DNA of 64,000 nucleotides from an uncultured Clostridium sp. (lineage in GTDB: Bacteria > Bacillota > Clostridia > TANB77 > CAG-508), in NCBI GenBank assembly GCA_947648495.1, contig CANSOA010000007.1, positions 1 to 64,000 on the forward strand, read 5' to 3'. Position 1 is the stretch's first letter, and each line of letters opens with the position of its first letter. The notes under the pieces were generated by a model that saw nothing but the letters and a program-made list of their open reading frames with translations, was not told the origin of the DNA and did not search any database. Of this stretch, positions 47,467 to 55,979 are shown one piece after another. A program made the position numbers and the translations under genes.

Positions 47467-48046
47467 ATGCACGATTTAATCGAAATTAGATGGCATGGAC
47501 GTGGTGGTCAAGGTGCAAAAACCGCTTCACTTCTTCTGGCTGATGCAGCCTTCAATACAGGCAAATACATTCAAGGTTTTCCCGAATATGGTCCTGAACG
47601 AATGGGAGCTCCCATTACTGCTTATAATCGAATTAGTGACGCTCCCATTATGATACATTCTAATATCTATGAACCAGACTACGTTGTTGTCGTAGATGAT
47701 ACACTTTTAGAAGCAGTCGATGTCACATCTGGTCTAAAAACTACTGGCGCTATCATTATTAATACAACCAAAGATAATGATTACTTAAAAAAATCTTTAG
47801 GTAACTATTCAGGCGATATTTATAAAATTGATGCTCGAAAAGTTTCTATGGAAACACTCCGGAAAATATTTTCCAAATACTCCAATGCTTGCCGCTGTTG
47901 TTAAAGTAAGTCAGATTATGTCTGAAAAAGAATTTTTAAATGACATGGTAGGCTCTTTCAAACACAAATTTGCAAAAAAGCCAGAAGTGATTGATGGTAA
48001 CATGAAAGCCCTTGAAATGGCTTTAAAATCTGTAGAAAAGGTTTAA
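47467..48046 (+). CDS. porC: pyruvate/2-oxoacid:ferredoxin oxidoreductase gamma subunit, read through a CGGA +1 site
   Basis: The joined product is about 192 residues, the usual size. The first frame has IRWHGRGGQGAKTAS and FPEYGPERMGAPITAYNRI, both hallmark gamma-subunit blocks. The second frame supplies the family's NTPMLAAVVKV block and the C-terminus. The join reads LGKYFPNTPMLAAVVKV. Without it the first frame ends at residue 145 in NACRCC and loses a conserved helix. The gene heads an operon with porD, porA and porB; all four subunits would be needed for the central reaction pyruvate + CoA to acetyl-CoA, CO2 and reduced ferredoxin. Confidence 0.9.
47860..47863 (+). other. CGGA +1 recoding site in porC
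   Basis: Coding strand reads GAA ACA CTC CGG AAA ATA in the zero frame. Dropping one C gives CTC GGA AAA TAT TTT CCA AAT ACT CCA, i.e. Leu-Gly-Lys-Tyr-Phe-Pro-Asn-Thr-Pro, which leads into the conserved N-T-P-M-L-A block. It is the only site on the plus strand, so the pattern is not tied to one strand. Confidence 0.87.
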
Positions 48047-48052
48047 AATAGT

Positions 48053-48280
48053 ATGATTGAATTTTTAAAAAATATAGTAAAACAACTAAAATTTAAGTCT
48101 GATAACGAAGAACTAAACAAATTAAATAAATTAATTTATTCTCTTATTATTTTATGTGCTTTCGTTTTTATTGGCTTTATCCTATATTTTGCTATCAGGG
48201 AATTGCCTAATTTGATGGAGGCTATTCGCTATAATTGGAATGATTCAAAATCCGTTTTAGATAACTTTTCTATTAAATAA
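48053..48280 (+). CDS. small membrane protein inside the por operon
   Basis: 75 residues with one membrane helix (about 28-50), basic N-terminal part, acidic ends. It lies between porC and porD and has no clear ribosome binding site, so translation may be coupled to porC. I know no por operon member of this kind. It could anchor the soluble oxidoreductase to the membrane, but that is only a position-based idea. Confidence 0.6.
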   Translation: MIEFLKNIVKQLKFKSDNEELNKLNKLIYSLIILCAFVFIGFILYFAIRELPNLMEAIRYNWNDSKSVLDNFSIK

Positions 48281-48294
48281 GAAAGGAGTTTTCA

Positions 48295-48579
48295 ATGACA
48301 AATCTTAATACAAATACACCAATGCAAGATTTAACAATTGGTGGAAATATTTACACTAGCGGAAATGCAAAAGAATTCAAGACAGGGGATTGGCGTTCTA
48401 TTAAACCAATTTTTTTATCAGAAAAATGCAAACAATGTGGACTTTGTTTCCCCGTTTGCCCTGATGATGCCATTCCTGTAAACAAAGAATGTAACAGAGA
48501 AGATTTTAATTATGATGCCTGTAAAGGATGTGGCGTTTGTGCCAAGGTATGTCCATTCGGCGCAATTGAAATGACCTAA
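48295..48579 (+). CDS. porD: 2-oxoacid:ferredoxin oxidoreductase delta subunit
   Basis: 94 residues with two 4Fe-4S motifs: CKQCGLCFPVCP and CKGCGVCAKVCP. It carries electrons from the catalytic site to ferredoxin. AAAGGAG precedes the ATG. Third gene of the operon. Confidence 0.92.
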   Translation: MTNLNTNTPMQDLTIGGNIYTSGNAKEFKTGDWRSIKPIFLSEKCKQCGLCFPVCPDDAIPVNKECNREDFNYDACKGCGVCAKVCPFGAIEMT

Positions 48580-48615
48580 TCGTAGGGGGATTAGCAATCG
48601 CCCCTGCATGGATAA
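48580..48615. repeat. short GGGGGATT/AATCGCCCC repeat
   Basis: TAGGGGGATTAGCAATCGCCCCTGCATG between porD and porA resembles the element at 51103-51140 (GATAATCGCCCCTACATTGCCC). Such GTAGGGGCGATT-type units are a common intergenic repeat in Clostridia. Confidence 0.5.
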
Positions 48616-48633
48616 ATTGAAAGGAGAAAAAAT

Positions 48634-49815
48634 ATGAGAGAACGTCTTAGTGGAAATGAAGCTGCTGCCATCGCAATGAAACAAATCAATCCAGATGTTG
48701 TAGCTGCGTTTCCAATTACACCTTCAACAGAAATTCCACAATATTTCTCAACCTTCGTTAGCAACGGAACCGTTGATACTGAATTTGTGGCTGTTGAAAG
48801 TGAACATAGTGCCATGAGTGCTTGTATTGGTGCTCAGGCAGCTGGCGGAAGAGCAATGACTGCTACTTCAGCTAATGGTTTATCTTTAATGTGGGAAATG
48901 ATTTATATCGCATCAAGTTTACGTTTGCCAATCGTTATGTCTTTGGTAAACAGAGCCGTATCTGGACCACTTAATATTCATAATGACCATTCAGATGCAA
49001 TGGGAGTAAGAGATAGTGGCTGGATTCAACTATTTTCGGAAAATAACCAAGAGGCTTATGACAATTTAGTCATGGCTCACCGAATTGCCGAACATAAAGA
49101 TGTTTTACTTCCTCTTATGGTTTGTCAAGATGGATTTATTACTTCTCATTCCATTGAAAATATTGAATTAATTGAAGATGAAAAAGTGAAAGAATTTGTA
49201 GGCAAATACAAACCAGAACACTATTTATTAAATGATAAAGAACCAATTGCGATTGGTCCATTAGATTTGCAAGCTTATTTATTTGAACACAAAACACAGC
49301 AAGCCATTGCAATGCGAAATGCTAAAAAAGTGATTTTAGATGTAGCAAAAGATTTTGAAAAAATGACTGGTAGAAAATATGGCTTTTTTGAAGAATATAA
49401 AATGGAAGATAGCGAAGTTGTCATTGTTTGCATGAATTCAACAGCAGGAACAGCTAAATATACAGCTGACAAATTGCGTGAGCAAGGTGTGAAAGCTGGT
49501 GTTTTGAAAGTAAGAGTTTTCCGTCCATTCCCTGCAGAGGAAATTGCGAAAGCTTTAGCAAAAGCAAAAGCAATCGCTGTTTTGGATAAATCTGATTCGT
49601 TAAATGGCGCAGGTGGAGCTTTGTTTGAAGATGTTGTATCTGGCATGTTTGTTAGCAAAATTCAAGTTCCAACTGTAAATTATGTTTATGGAATTGGTGG
49701 TAGAGATACAACAGCAAATGATATTGAAAGTGTTTACAAAGATTTAACGGAAATTGCTAAAACTGGCGAAATTGGCAATCCATATCGCTATTTAGGTGTT
49801 AGGGGGTGGAAATAA
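48634..49815 (+). CDS. porA: pyruvate:ferredoxin oxidoreductase alpha subunit
   Basis: 393 residues. SGNEAAAIAMKQINPDVVAAFPITPSTEIPQ, EFVAVESEHSAMSACIGAQAAGGRAMTATSANGLSLMWEM and PIVMSLVNRAVSGPLNIHNDHSDAMGVRDSGWIQL are the expected core blocks. Its stop overlaps the porB start (TAATG). Confidence 0.93.
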   Translation: MRERLSGNEAAAIAMKQINPDVVAAFPITPSTEIPQYFSTFVSNGTVDTEFVAVESEHSAMSACIGAQAAGGRAMTATSANGLSLMWEMIYIASSLRLPIVMSLVNRAVSGPLNIHNDHSDAMGVRDSGWIQLFSENNQEAYDNLVMAHRIAEHKDVLLPLMVCQDGFITSHSIENIELIEDEKVKEFVGKYKPEHYLLNDKEPIAIGPLDLQAYLFEHKTQQAIAMRNAKKVILDVAKDFEKMTGRKYGFFEEYKMEDSEVVIVCMNSTAGTAKYTADKLREQGVKAGVLKVRVFRPFPAEEIAKALAKAKAIAVLDKSDSLNGAGGALFEDVVSGMFVSKIQVPTVNYVYGIGGRDTTANDIESVYKDLTEIAKTGEIGNPYRYLGVRGWK

Positions 49816-50768
49816 TGGCTTATAATCACAAACAAATTATGGTAGATACACAATCCAGATTAACTTCTGGTCACAGAATGTGTGCTGGATGTGGAGCACC
49901 TGCAGTCGGCAGAATGATTTTACGTGCTGTTAAACCAGAGGACCATGTTGTCGTTTCAAATGCAACGGGATGTATGGAAGTTTCTACTTTTTTGTATCCA
50001 TACACAGCTTGGACAGATTCTTTTATTCATACTGCTTTTGAAAACGCTGCTGCGACATTATCTGGCGTGGAAGCAGCATACAAATCAATGAAAGCGACTG
50101 GAAAATTGCCAAAAGATAAAACAACAAAATTCATTGCATTTGGTGGAGATGGCGGAACTTACGATATTGGACTTCAAAGTTTATCAGGTGCAATGGAACG
50201 TGGACACGACATGGTTTATGTTTGTTACGATAATGGAGCTTACATGAATACGGGAATTCAGCGTTCTTCTGCCACACCAAAATTTGCTGACACAACCACA
50301 ACACCTGCAGGAAAAGTTATTCCCGGAAAAATGCAACCTCGAAAAGATTTGACCAAAATTATGGTAGGACATCATTTACCTTATGTAGCACAAACTTTGG
50401 CACTTAATAATTTCAAAGATTTATATGAAAAAGCAGAAAAAGCAATTTATACAGAAGGCGCATGTTTCTTGAATGTGATGGCTCCTTGCCCACGTGGTTG
50501 GGGATATAACACTGAAGATTTAATGCAAATTAATAAATTAGCTGTTGAAACTTGTTATTGGCCTTTGTATGAGGTGATCGATGGTGTTTATAAGATTTCA
50601 TATAAACCTGCCAAAAAGCTTCCAATTGAGGAATTTTTGAAACCACAAAAACGCTTTAAACATATGTTTAAACCAGGTAATGAGTGGATGATTAAAGAAT
50701 TTCAAGAGGAAGTTGACGCTAGATGGGAAGAGTTGTTGGATTTAGAAAAAATTACGAATAAAGAATAG
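49815..50768 (+). CDS. porB: pyruvate:ferredoxin oxidoreductase beta subunit
   Basis: About 317 residues from the ATG at 49815 with AGGGGGTGG before it. Binds thiamine diphosphate (GGDGGTYDIGLQSLSGAMERGHD...YDNGAYMNTGIQRSS) and a 4Fe-4S cluster (GHRMCAGCGAP, C in NATGCMEVST, and a later Cys). Last gene of the operon. Confidence 0.93.
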   Translation: MAYNHKQIMVDTQSRLTSGHRMCAGCGAPAVGRMILRAVKPEDHVVVSNATGCMEVSTFLYPYTAWTDSFIHTAFENAAATLSGVEAAYKSMKATGKLPKDKTTKFIAFGGDGGTYDIGLQSLSGAMERGHDMVYVCYDNGAYMNTGIQRSSATPKFADTTTTPAGKVIPGKMQPRKDLTKIMVGHHLPYVAQTLALNNFKDLYEKAEKAIYTEGACFLNVMAPCPRGWGYNTEDLMQINKLAVETCYWPLYEVIDGVYKISYKPAKKLPIEEFLKPQKRFKHMFKPGNEWMIKEFQEEVDARWEELLDLEKITNKE

Positions 50769-50776
50769 AAAATAAA

Positions 50777-50807
50777 AAATCGCAGTTTTGCAAACTGCGG
50801 TTTTTTA
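50777..50807. terminator. terminator after porB
   Basis: AATCGCAGTTT, TGC loop, AAACTGCGGTTTTTT. A-run before and T-run after, so it can serve porB and the ferredoxin gene that converges from the other side. Confidence 0.9.
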
Positions 50808-50814
50808 ATAAAAT

Positions 50815-50985
50815 TTAGTCTTTTTGTGGTGCATCAACTGGGCAAACTCCTGCACAAGTTCCACATTCAATACAAACATTTTCGTCTATTTTATATTTGT
50901 CATCCCCTTCTGAAATACAACTTACTGGACATGCTCCTGCACATGCTCCACAACTAATACATTTATCGGTAATTTTATAGGCCAT
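50815..50985 (-). CDS. 2[4Fe-4S] ferredoxin
   Basis: 56 residues with two CX2CX2CX3CP motifs: CISCGACAGACP and CIECGTCAGVCP. AGGAGGTAC precedes the ATG at 50985. Clostridial-type electron carrier and the natural acceptor for the adjacent Por enzyme, although it is transcribed separately from the other strand. Confidence 0.95.
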   Translation of the reverse strand: MAYKITDKCISCGACAGACPVSCISEGDDKYKIDENVCIECGTCAGVCPVDAPQKD

Positions 50986-51102
50986 TTTTTGTACCTCCTT
51001 TTTTATTTATTTTATTATATCAAATTTTTGATAATTGTCAATAAATTTACTCTATATTTTTTCTTCCCCATTTTTACAAAGCATCATACAATAGAAAATT
51101 TA

Positions 51103-51140
51103 AAAATTGGGCAATTGATAATCGCCCCTACATTGCCCAT
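51103..51140. repeat. short GTAGGGGCGATT-type palindromic repeat
   Basis: GGGCAATTGATAATCGCC and the later ATTGCCC can fold back on each other. The core AATCGCCCCTAC matches the unit before porA. Confidence 0.5.
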
Positions 51141-51141
51141 A

Positions 51142-52422
51142 TTAGCTATGTTCTAGCAATCTTTTTGCAATTTTCTTAACATTTCTCATGACTTCTTTTT
51201 CATTCAAATTTATCATTTTTCGGTTTTGCATAATTAATTTACCATCTATCATAACGGAGTCTACATCTGCACCATTGGCTGAATAAACAATGTTGGTACA
51301 AACGTCGTTATCTGGACATAAATGAATTTTGTCGGTTTTGATAAATATCATGTCCGCTTTTTTTCCAACTTCTAGTGTACCAATTTCGTCTTCCATGCCT
51401 AATACTTTGGCTCCTTCGATGGTCGCCATTTTTAAAATATCATAGGCAGTTATGGAGGTTGGTCTTTTGTTTTTTACCTTTTGCAAATAAGCCGCTGTTT
51501 TCATTTCTTCAAACATATCTAACGTTGTTGTACTGCCAATTCCATCTGTTCCCAAACCAACATTGATACCATTTTTTCTAAGTTTTACGACATCGCAAAT
51601 TCCTGAAGATAATTTACAATTGCTGATTGGGTTATGCGAAATTCCACCTTTGATGTTTTTCAGGATTTCAATATCGCTATCCGAAATGTAAATTCCGTGA
51701 GCAAGTATTACTGGTACATCAAAAACCCCTAAATCGTTTAGATATTCTGCGCCACGTTTGTCGTACTTTTCGTGAATGGTTTTTTCTTCGTCGATTGTTT
51801 CAGATAAATGAATATGTAAACCTGTATGCAATTCTTTTGCTAAATCTACACACAATTTTATTGTTTCTGGATTGCATGTGTAAGGAGCATGTGGCGAAGT
51901 AAATATTTTAATTCTGCTTTCTGGAACATTATATTTTTTAGCGTATTCTCTGGTTTTTTCTGGTTTATCGCCAATGGCATCATCGGTCATACACCAAGCA
52001 ACAATAGCTCTTAGTCCTGTTGCTTCAATGGCTTCAATGACTTTGTTCATGCCAAAATACATGTCGTTGCATGTTGTTGTTCCCGATTTTATCATTTCTA
52101 AGCATGACAAATACGAGTTCCAGTAAATATCGTCTGGTTCTAGCTTGTCTTCTACTGGAAAAATGGCATTTTCCAACCAATCCATTAATTTTCTGTCGTC
52201 TTTGTATCCCCTAAAAATGCTCATGGCTAAATGGGTATGGGTGTTAACTAAGCCTGGCATGACAATCATATTTTTGGCATTTATTTTTTCGTCTACTTCT
52301 TCTTCTATTTCTCGTTCAATTTTTTCAATTTTATTATCTTTTATCAATATATCTGACTTTCGTATATCTGCTACATCGCTGACCATATCTAATATATAGG
52401 CATTTTTAATAAGCTTTCTCAT
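51142..52422 (-). CDS. mtaD: 5-methylthioadenosine/S-adenosylhomocysteine deaminase
   Basis: 426-residue amidohydrolase. Metal-binding NTHTHLAMSIFRGYKDDRKLMDWLENAIFPVE, SPHAPYTCNPE, GLHIHLSET, LAHGIYIS and LGTDGIGS give the full active site. Deaminates MTA or SAH in the recycling of S-adenosylmethionine. It lies two bases after yaaT. Confidence 0.9.
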   Translation of the reverse strand: MRKLIKNAYILDMVSDVADIRKSDILIKDNKIEKIEREIEEEVDEKINAKNMIVMPGLVNTHTHLAMSIFRGYKDDRKLMDWLENAIFPVEDKLEPDDIYWNSYLSCLEMIKSGTTTCNDMYFGMNKVIEAIEATGLRAIVAWCMTDDAIGDKPEKTREYAKKYNVPESRIKIFTSPHAPYTCNPETIKLCVDLAKELHTGLHIHLSETIDEEKTIHEKYDKRGAEYLNDLGVFDVPVILAHGIYISDSDIEILKNIKGGISHNPISNCKLSSGICDVVKLRKNGINVGLGTDGIGSTTTLDMFEEMKTAAYLQKVKNKRPTSITAYDILKMATIEGAKVLGMEDEIGTLEVGKKADMIFIKTDKIHLCPDNDVCTNIVYSANGADVDSVMIDGKLIMQNRKMINLNEKEVMRNVKKIAKRLLEHS

Positions 52423-52424
52423 TT

Positions 52425-53357
52425 TTATTCCCCTTTTTTTATTTTGTTGCCTAATTTTTTCTCTTCTTTTTCTAATTTTTCTAATTTTTGTAACTCTTTT
52501 AAATCTTCTTCGTTATCTGTTTCTATTTTGTCATCCTCAATTGTAACATCTTTTATTACTACTACATCTTTTGCATTATATTTTTTGAAAAAAGTTTCTC
52601 CATTTTCATGGAATTTTACGCGAATTACTTCTTTTAAAGTTTCAACAGAAGATACTTCTCCTACACCATCTTGTGTTTTGACTTCTGCACCAATTTTTGG
52701 CAAACTTTTTAATTTATCGGTATACACATTATGCTCATATTTTAAACAACACATTAATCTACCACAATTCCCTGAAATTTTGCTTGGATTAAGTGACATG
52801 TTTTGCTCTTTTGCCATTTTGATAGAAACAGCTTCAAAATTTCTTAAAAAAGAACAGCAACATAACTGTCTACCACAAATTCCATTTCCACCTAGTCTCT
52901 TGACTTCGTCCCTCACACCGATTTGGCGCATTTCAATTCGGGTTTTGAAAATCGAAGCTAAGACTTTGACTAATTCTCTAAAATCAATTCTTTTTTCAGA
53001 TGAAAAATAAAAAGTAAGTTTGCTTCCATCGTATTTATATTCGGCCTCGATTAATTTCATGGGTAAATCAAATTCTTTTATTTTTTCTAAACATTGCGAA
53101 AAAGCTTCTTTTTCTTTTGCTGTAAATTCTTGACGCATTTTATCTTCTCTTTGGGTTGTAATACGAATGACTTTTTTTAATGGCTCTGCTACTTTGCTAT
53201 CTTCCATTTCTTTGTTGGCAATCGTAACTTCTCCATACTCTTCCCCCATCGCTGTATCTACAATCACATGCATGCCTTTTTCTAATTTAAAATCGCCTGG
53301 ATCAAAATAATACATTTTTCCCGGATTTTTAAAATTTATCCCTACAATTTGTTTCAT
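52425..53357 (-). CDS. yaaT: YaaT/PSP1-domain protein
   Basis: About 310 residues from the ATG at 53357 with AGAAAGGAA before it (a longer start at 53408 would overlap holB). DPGDFKLEKGMHVIVDTAMGEEYG is the PSP1 start; RQIGVRDEVKRLGGNGICGRQLCCCSFL and NPSKISGNCGRLMCCLKYEH carry the conserved Cys groups. In B. subtilis it works with the Y-complex in sporulation and RNA turnover. Its pairing with holB is a known Bacillota arrangement and supports joining holB to reach it. Confidence 0.92.
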   Translation of the reverse strand: MKQIVGINFKNPGKMYYFDPGDFKLEKGMHVIVDTAMGEEYGEVTIANKEMEDSKVAEPLKKVIRITTQREDKMRQEFTAKEKEAFSQCLEKIKEFDLPMKLIEAEYKYDGSKLTFYFSSEKRIDFRELVKVLASIFKTRIEMRQIGVRDEVKRLGGNGICGRQLCCCSFLRNFEAVSIKMAKEQNMSLNPSKISGNCGRLMCCLKYEHNVYTDKLKSLPKIGAEVKTQDGVGEVSSVETLKEVIRVKFHENGETFFKKYNAKDVVVIKDVTIEDDKIETDNEEDLKELQKLEKLEKEEKKLGNKIKKGE

Positions 53358-53358
53358 T

Positions 53359-54262
53359 TTATATTCCTTTCTGGATACATTCCCACATTTCGAGAAGCAT
53401 TGTGTCAAGCGTCATATCAAAATTGCAATTTCTTTTTAGACGCATTTTAGCACGATTTATTTTTTCAATACAATTGATATAATTGGGGTTTTCTTGTCTT
53501 TTGGCAAATGTACAAATCAACATATATTCTAAAATTCTATCTATATTTTCTTTGTCATAAATTACTTTTGCCTGATTCATAAAATGAATTATATTTTGCA
53601 TCGATATTTCATTTATAATACTTTCTATTTGGATGAATTTTTCTTGATTTTCTTTTTGAAGAATTGCTTTGCCTATGCTTCCGCTGAAAAGATTTTAAAA
53701 AATTTTCTGTCATTTGTGTGATTTCTAGCTTGTCCTTTGCGTATTTTCGTAATTCGTCATCTGGTATATTTTTAAATTTTATAGTCATACATCTTGATTT
53801 AATCGTATTTAGCAATAAATTTTCATTAGATGTAATTAGTATGATTATGGCAAATTGGGGCGGTTCTTCTAGGGTTTTTAGAAGACAATTTTGAGCTTCA
53901 ATTGTCATTTTGTCAGCGTCATTTAGAATGTATATTTTTTTATTAGAAATAATTGGTTGTTCAATTATTTTATTGGTCATTTCTCTGATTTGGTCTATCT
54001 TTATGGTTTCGCCTTCTTGATTTAGGAGAATAAAATCCATGTGATTAAGTCCTTCAAAGCATTTGCAGGACTTACATTCACAATTTTTATTTGTTTTGTG
54101 CTCACTACATAAAATCGATTTGGCAAATGCTTTTGCTATTAGCAATTTTCCAATTCCTTCTGTTCCAACAAAAAGATAACTTTGTGACAATTTATTTTGC
54201 TCGATGCTATTTAATAAATATTTTTTTATTTCATCATTTCCAATTATATCTTCAAATTCCAA
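53359..54262 (-). CDS. holB: DNA polymerase III delta-prime subunit, read through a CGGA +1 site
   Basis: Clamp-loader subunit. The joined product is about 300 residues, close to the usual size. The first frame has the AAA+ core: FVGTEGIGKLLIAKAF, a zinc site CECKSCKCF, YILNDADKMTIEAQNCLLKTLEEPP and the SRC motif in NTIKSRCMTI. The second frame gives FQGSIGKAILQKEN, the conserved lid-region glycine segment, and the C-terminal helical domain. Without the shift the protein ends in a nonsense basic tail and lacks the oligomerisation domain, which an essential replication gene should not. The end lies one base before yaaT, as expected. Confidence 0.9.
53680..53683 (-). other. CGGA +1 recoding site in holB
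   Basis: Coding strand reads TCT TTT CAG CGG AAG CAT AGG in the zero frame. Dropping the C gives CAG GGA AGC ATA GGC AAA, i.e. Gln-Gly-Ser-Ile-Gly-Lys, the GSIGKA motif of delta-prime and tau/gamma subunits. Confidence 0.87.
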
Positions 54263-54273
54263 AATATTTACCT

Positions 54274-54903
54274 CTATTCTATTCTTCCAAAATCACCAAA
54301 TGGCCAAAATCTAAATTCAACAATGCCTTCTACTTTATCGAATGGAATACAGCCAATTTCTCTACAATCCGTACTTCTTGTTCTATTATCTCCCATCGCG
54401 AAAAGATAGCCTTCTGGAACGATAAAATCATAAAATACGCTAGATTCTGTTACAACATCATCTTGCAAGTAGTCTTCTTGTAGCTCTACTCCATTGACAT
54501 ATACCTTATTATTTTCAATTACAACATGTTGACCTTCTAGTGCAATTACCCTTTTTATATAGCTTGTTTTTGTAAATTCTAATACATAATATACAAATTT
54601 TGAAAAAATTCCTTTTGGCTCATTTTCATAAACAGCAACTGGATTACTTTGATTTGCATCTAAATTGCTATACATTTTCGTTGGAGCTTCAAATGTGATG
54701 ATATCTCCCACTTTTGGAATTTTTTTAGTAATTCTTACTGTTCGATTTAAAATTAATCTCTGATTTTCTTGTAGAGTTGGAAACATCGATCTGTGTTTTA
54801 CGATAGTCGGTGTTGCAATATAATATCTAAACAATAAAGCCACTACCAACGCTATTATAATACAATAAATCCACTCTAATATATTTCGCATATTATCACT
54901 CAT
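54274..54903 (-). CDS. lepB: signal peptidase I
   Basis: 209 residues with one N-terminal membrane segment (about 8-28). HRSMFPTL carries the catalytic Ser39; SYIKRVIALEGQHV carries the catalytic Lys; YLFAMGDNRTRSTDCREIG is the third conserved block. Removes signal peptides, so it may also mature the pilins, but it is not part of that operon. Confidence 0.93.
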   Translation of the reverse strand: MSDNMRNILEWIYCIIIALVVALLFRYYIATPTIVKHRSMFPTLQENQRLILNRTVRITKKIPKVGDIITFEAPTKMYSNLDANQSNPVAVYENEPKGIFSKFVYYVLEFTKTSYIKRVIALEGQHVVIENNKVYVNGVELQEDYLQDDVVTESSVFYDFIVPEGYLFAMGDNRTRSTDCREIGCIPFDKVEGIVEFRFWPFGDFGRIE

Positions 54904-54949
54904 TTAGCTTTCCCTTTCTAGGCAATAATTTATTGTCATTTTTATTAAT

Positions 54950-55954
54950 TTATTCATCTTTCTTTTTTCTAGTCGTTCTTGTTGTCTTTTTTTCAGGTTC
55001 TTCTTTGGTTGCCTTTTTGGCTGTGGTCTTTCTTGTGGTTGTTTTTTTAGCAGGCTCTGCTTTTGTTGTTGCCTTTGTCGTTGCTTTTTTGGTTGTTTTC
55101 TTTTCAGGCTCTTGAGATGCTACTTTTTTAGTTGTTGTTTTTTTGGTTGTTGACTTGGTTGTTTTGGTCGTTTTCTTTTTTGGTTCTTCTTCTGTTTCTT
55201 CTTTGGTTGCTTTTTTAGTTGTCTTTTTTGCAGTTGTTTTTTTCTCTATTTTTTCTTTATCTGTTTTTGATGTCGCTTTTTTTGTTGTTGTTTTTCGTGT
55301 TGTTTTCTTTGGTGCTTTTTTCGTTTCTTCTAAATTTTCTGGAGCAAGATTTTGATTCATTTGTATTAAGAAATCGTCTTCAGCACTTATATTTGCGGTT
55401 TCCTTTGTGGTATCAAATGTTGAAAAATCTTCTATATTTTCTTCTATTTGTGTATCTTCATTGTTTATGTGTGTAATATTTTCATCAAAAATTTCATCTA
55501 AAGCAAAATGTGACGTTTCTTCTTGATTGTATGATTCTTCCTCAGTTTCGTCATCATCATTAGAAATTTCAGTCTCTTCTTCATTGTATGGATAAGCGGT
55601 TTTCTCTTCTATTTCTTCATCGTCTTCCTCTTCGTAATCCTCTTCTTCGTCTGTTTCATCTTCAAAAGAAGCATATAAACTTTGTTCGTCTCCTGTTTCG
55701 TCGTCATAATCTTCATAGTCATCCTCATCATCTTCGTCCATTTGGTTTTCTTTTTCTTCTTGTGATTTGTCAGATTTATAACTGATTAATAAAACTAAAA
55801 CGATTAATACAATGCCTGCACCAATACAGATATATTTTAGTCCTCCAACTCTTTTTAAAGTTGCTTCTTGTACAGATGTTGCATATGCTAACTTTGTACT
55901 CAATAAAAGCATAGTTCCTAGCAATCCAATTAAAAATTTTTTTAATTTTTTCAT
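54950..55954 (-). CDS. membrane protein with acidic middle and histone-like Lys/Thr tail
   Basis: 334 residues: a signal-like segment (about 6-25), a membrane helix (about 38-60), a strongly acidic stretch (about 66-190) and then about 115 residues of KKTTKK/TTRKTT/KKAT repeats to the end. The tail looks like eukaryote-like histone H1 or bacterial AlgP repeats and may bind nucleic acid or wall polymers. Which side of the membrane it faces is unclear. No family recognised. Confidence 0.65.
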   Translation of the reverse strand: MKKLKKFLIGLLGTMLLLSTKLAYATSVQEATLKRVGGLKYICIGAGIVLIVLVLLISYKSDKSQEEKENQMDEDDEDDYEDYDDETGDEQSLYASFEDETDEEEDYEEEDDEEIEEKTAYPYNEEETEISNDDDETEEESYNQEETSHFALDEIFDENITHINNEDTQIEENIEDFSTFDTTKETANISAEDDFLIQMNQNLAPENLEETKKAPKKTTRKTTTKKATSKTDKEKIEKKTTAKKTTKKATKEETEEEPKKKTTKTTKSTTKKTTTKKVASQEPEKKTTKKATTKATTKAEPAKKTTTRKTTAKKATKEEPEKKTTRTTRKKKDE

Positions 55955-55979
55955 ATTAATTTTCTCCTTTTCTCTTGTA

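Noticed and set aside
1056..53683. Random sequencing or assembly errors as the cause of the seven split genes
   Set aside because: Random indels would vary in base, direction and context and would not keep hitting an in-frame CGGA. A systematic context-dependent error cannot be ruled out without reads, so this is kept as a caveat rather than dismissed.
1056..53683. The split genes as ordinary pseudogenes
   Set aside because: Each has exactly one lesion, no stop codons beyond it, full conservation on both sides, and the set includes holB and porC.
1056..53683. Shine-Dalgarno-driven slippage as in prfB
   Set aside because: No common SD-like element lies at a fixed distance before the sites and the preceding codons differ; only CGGA is shared.
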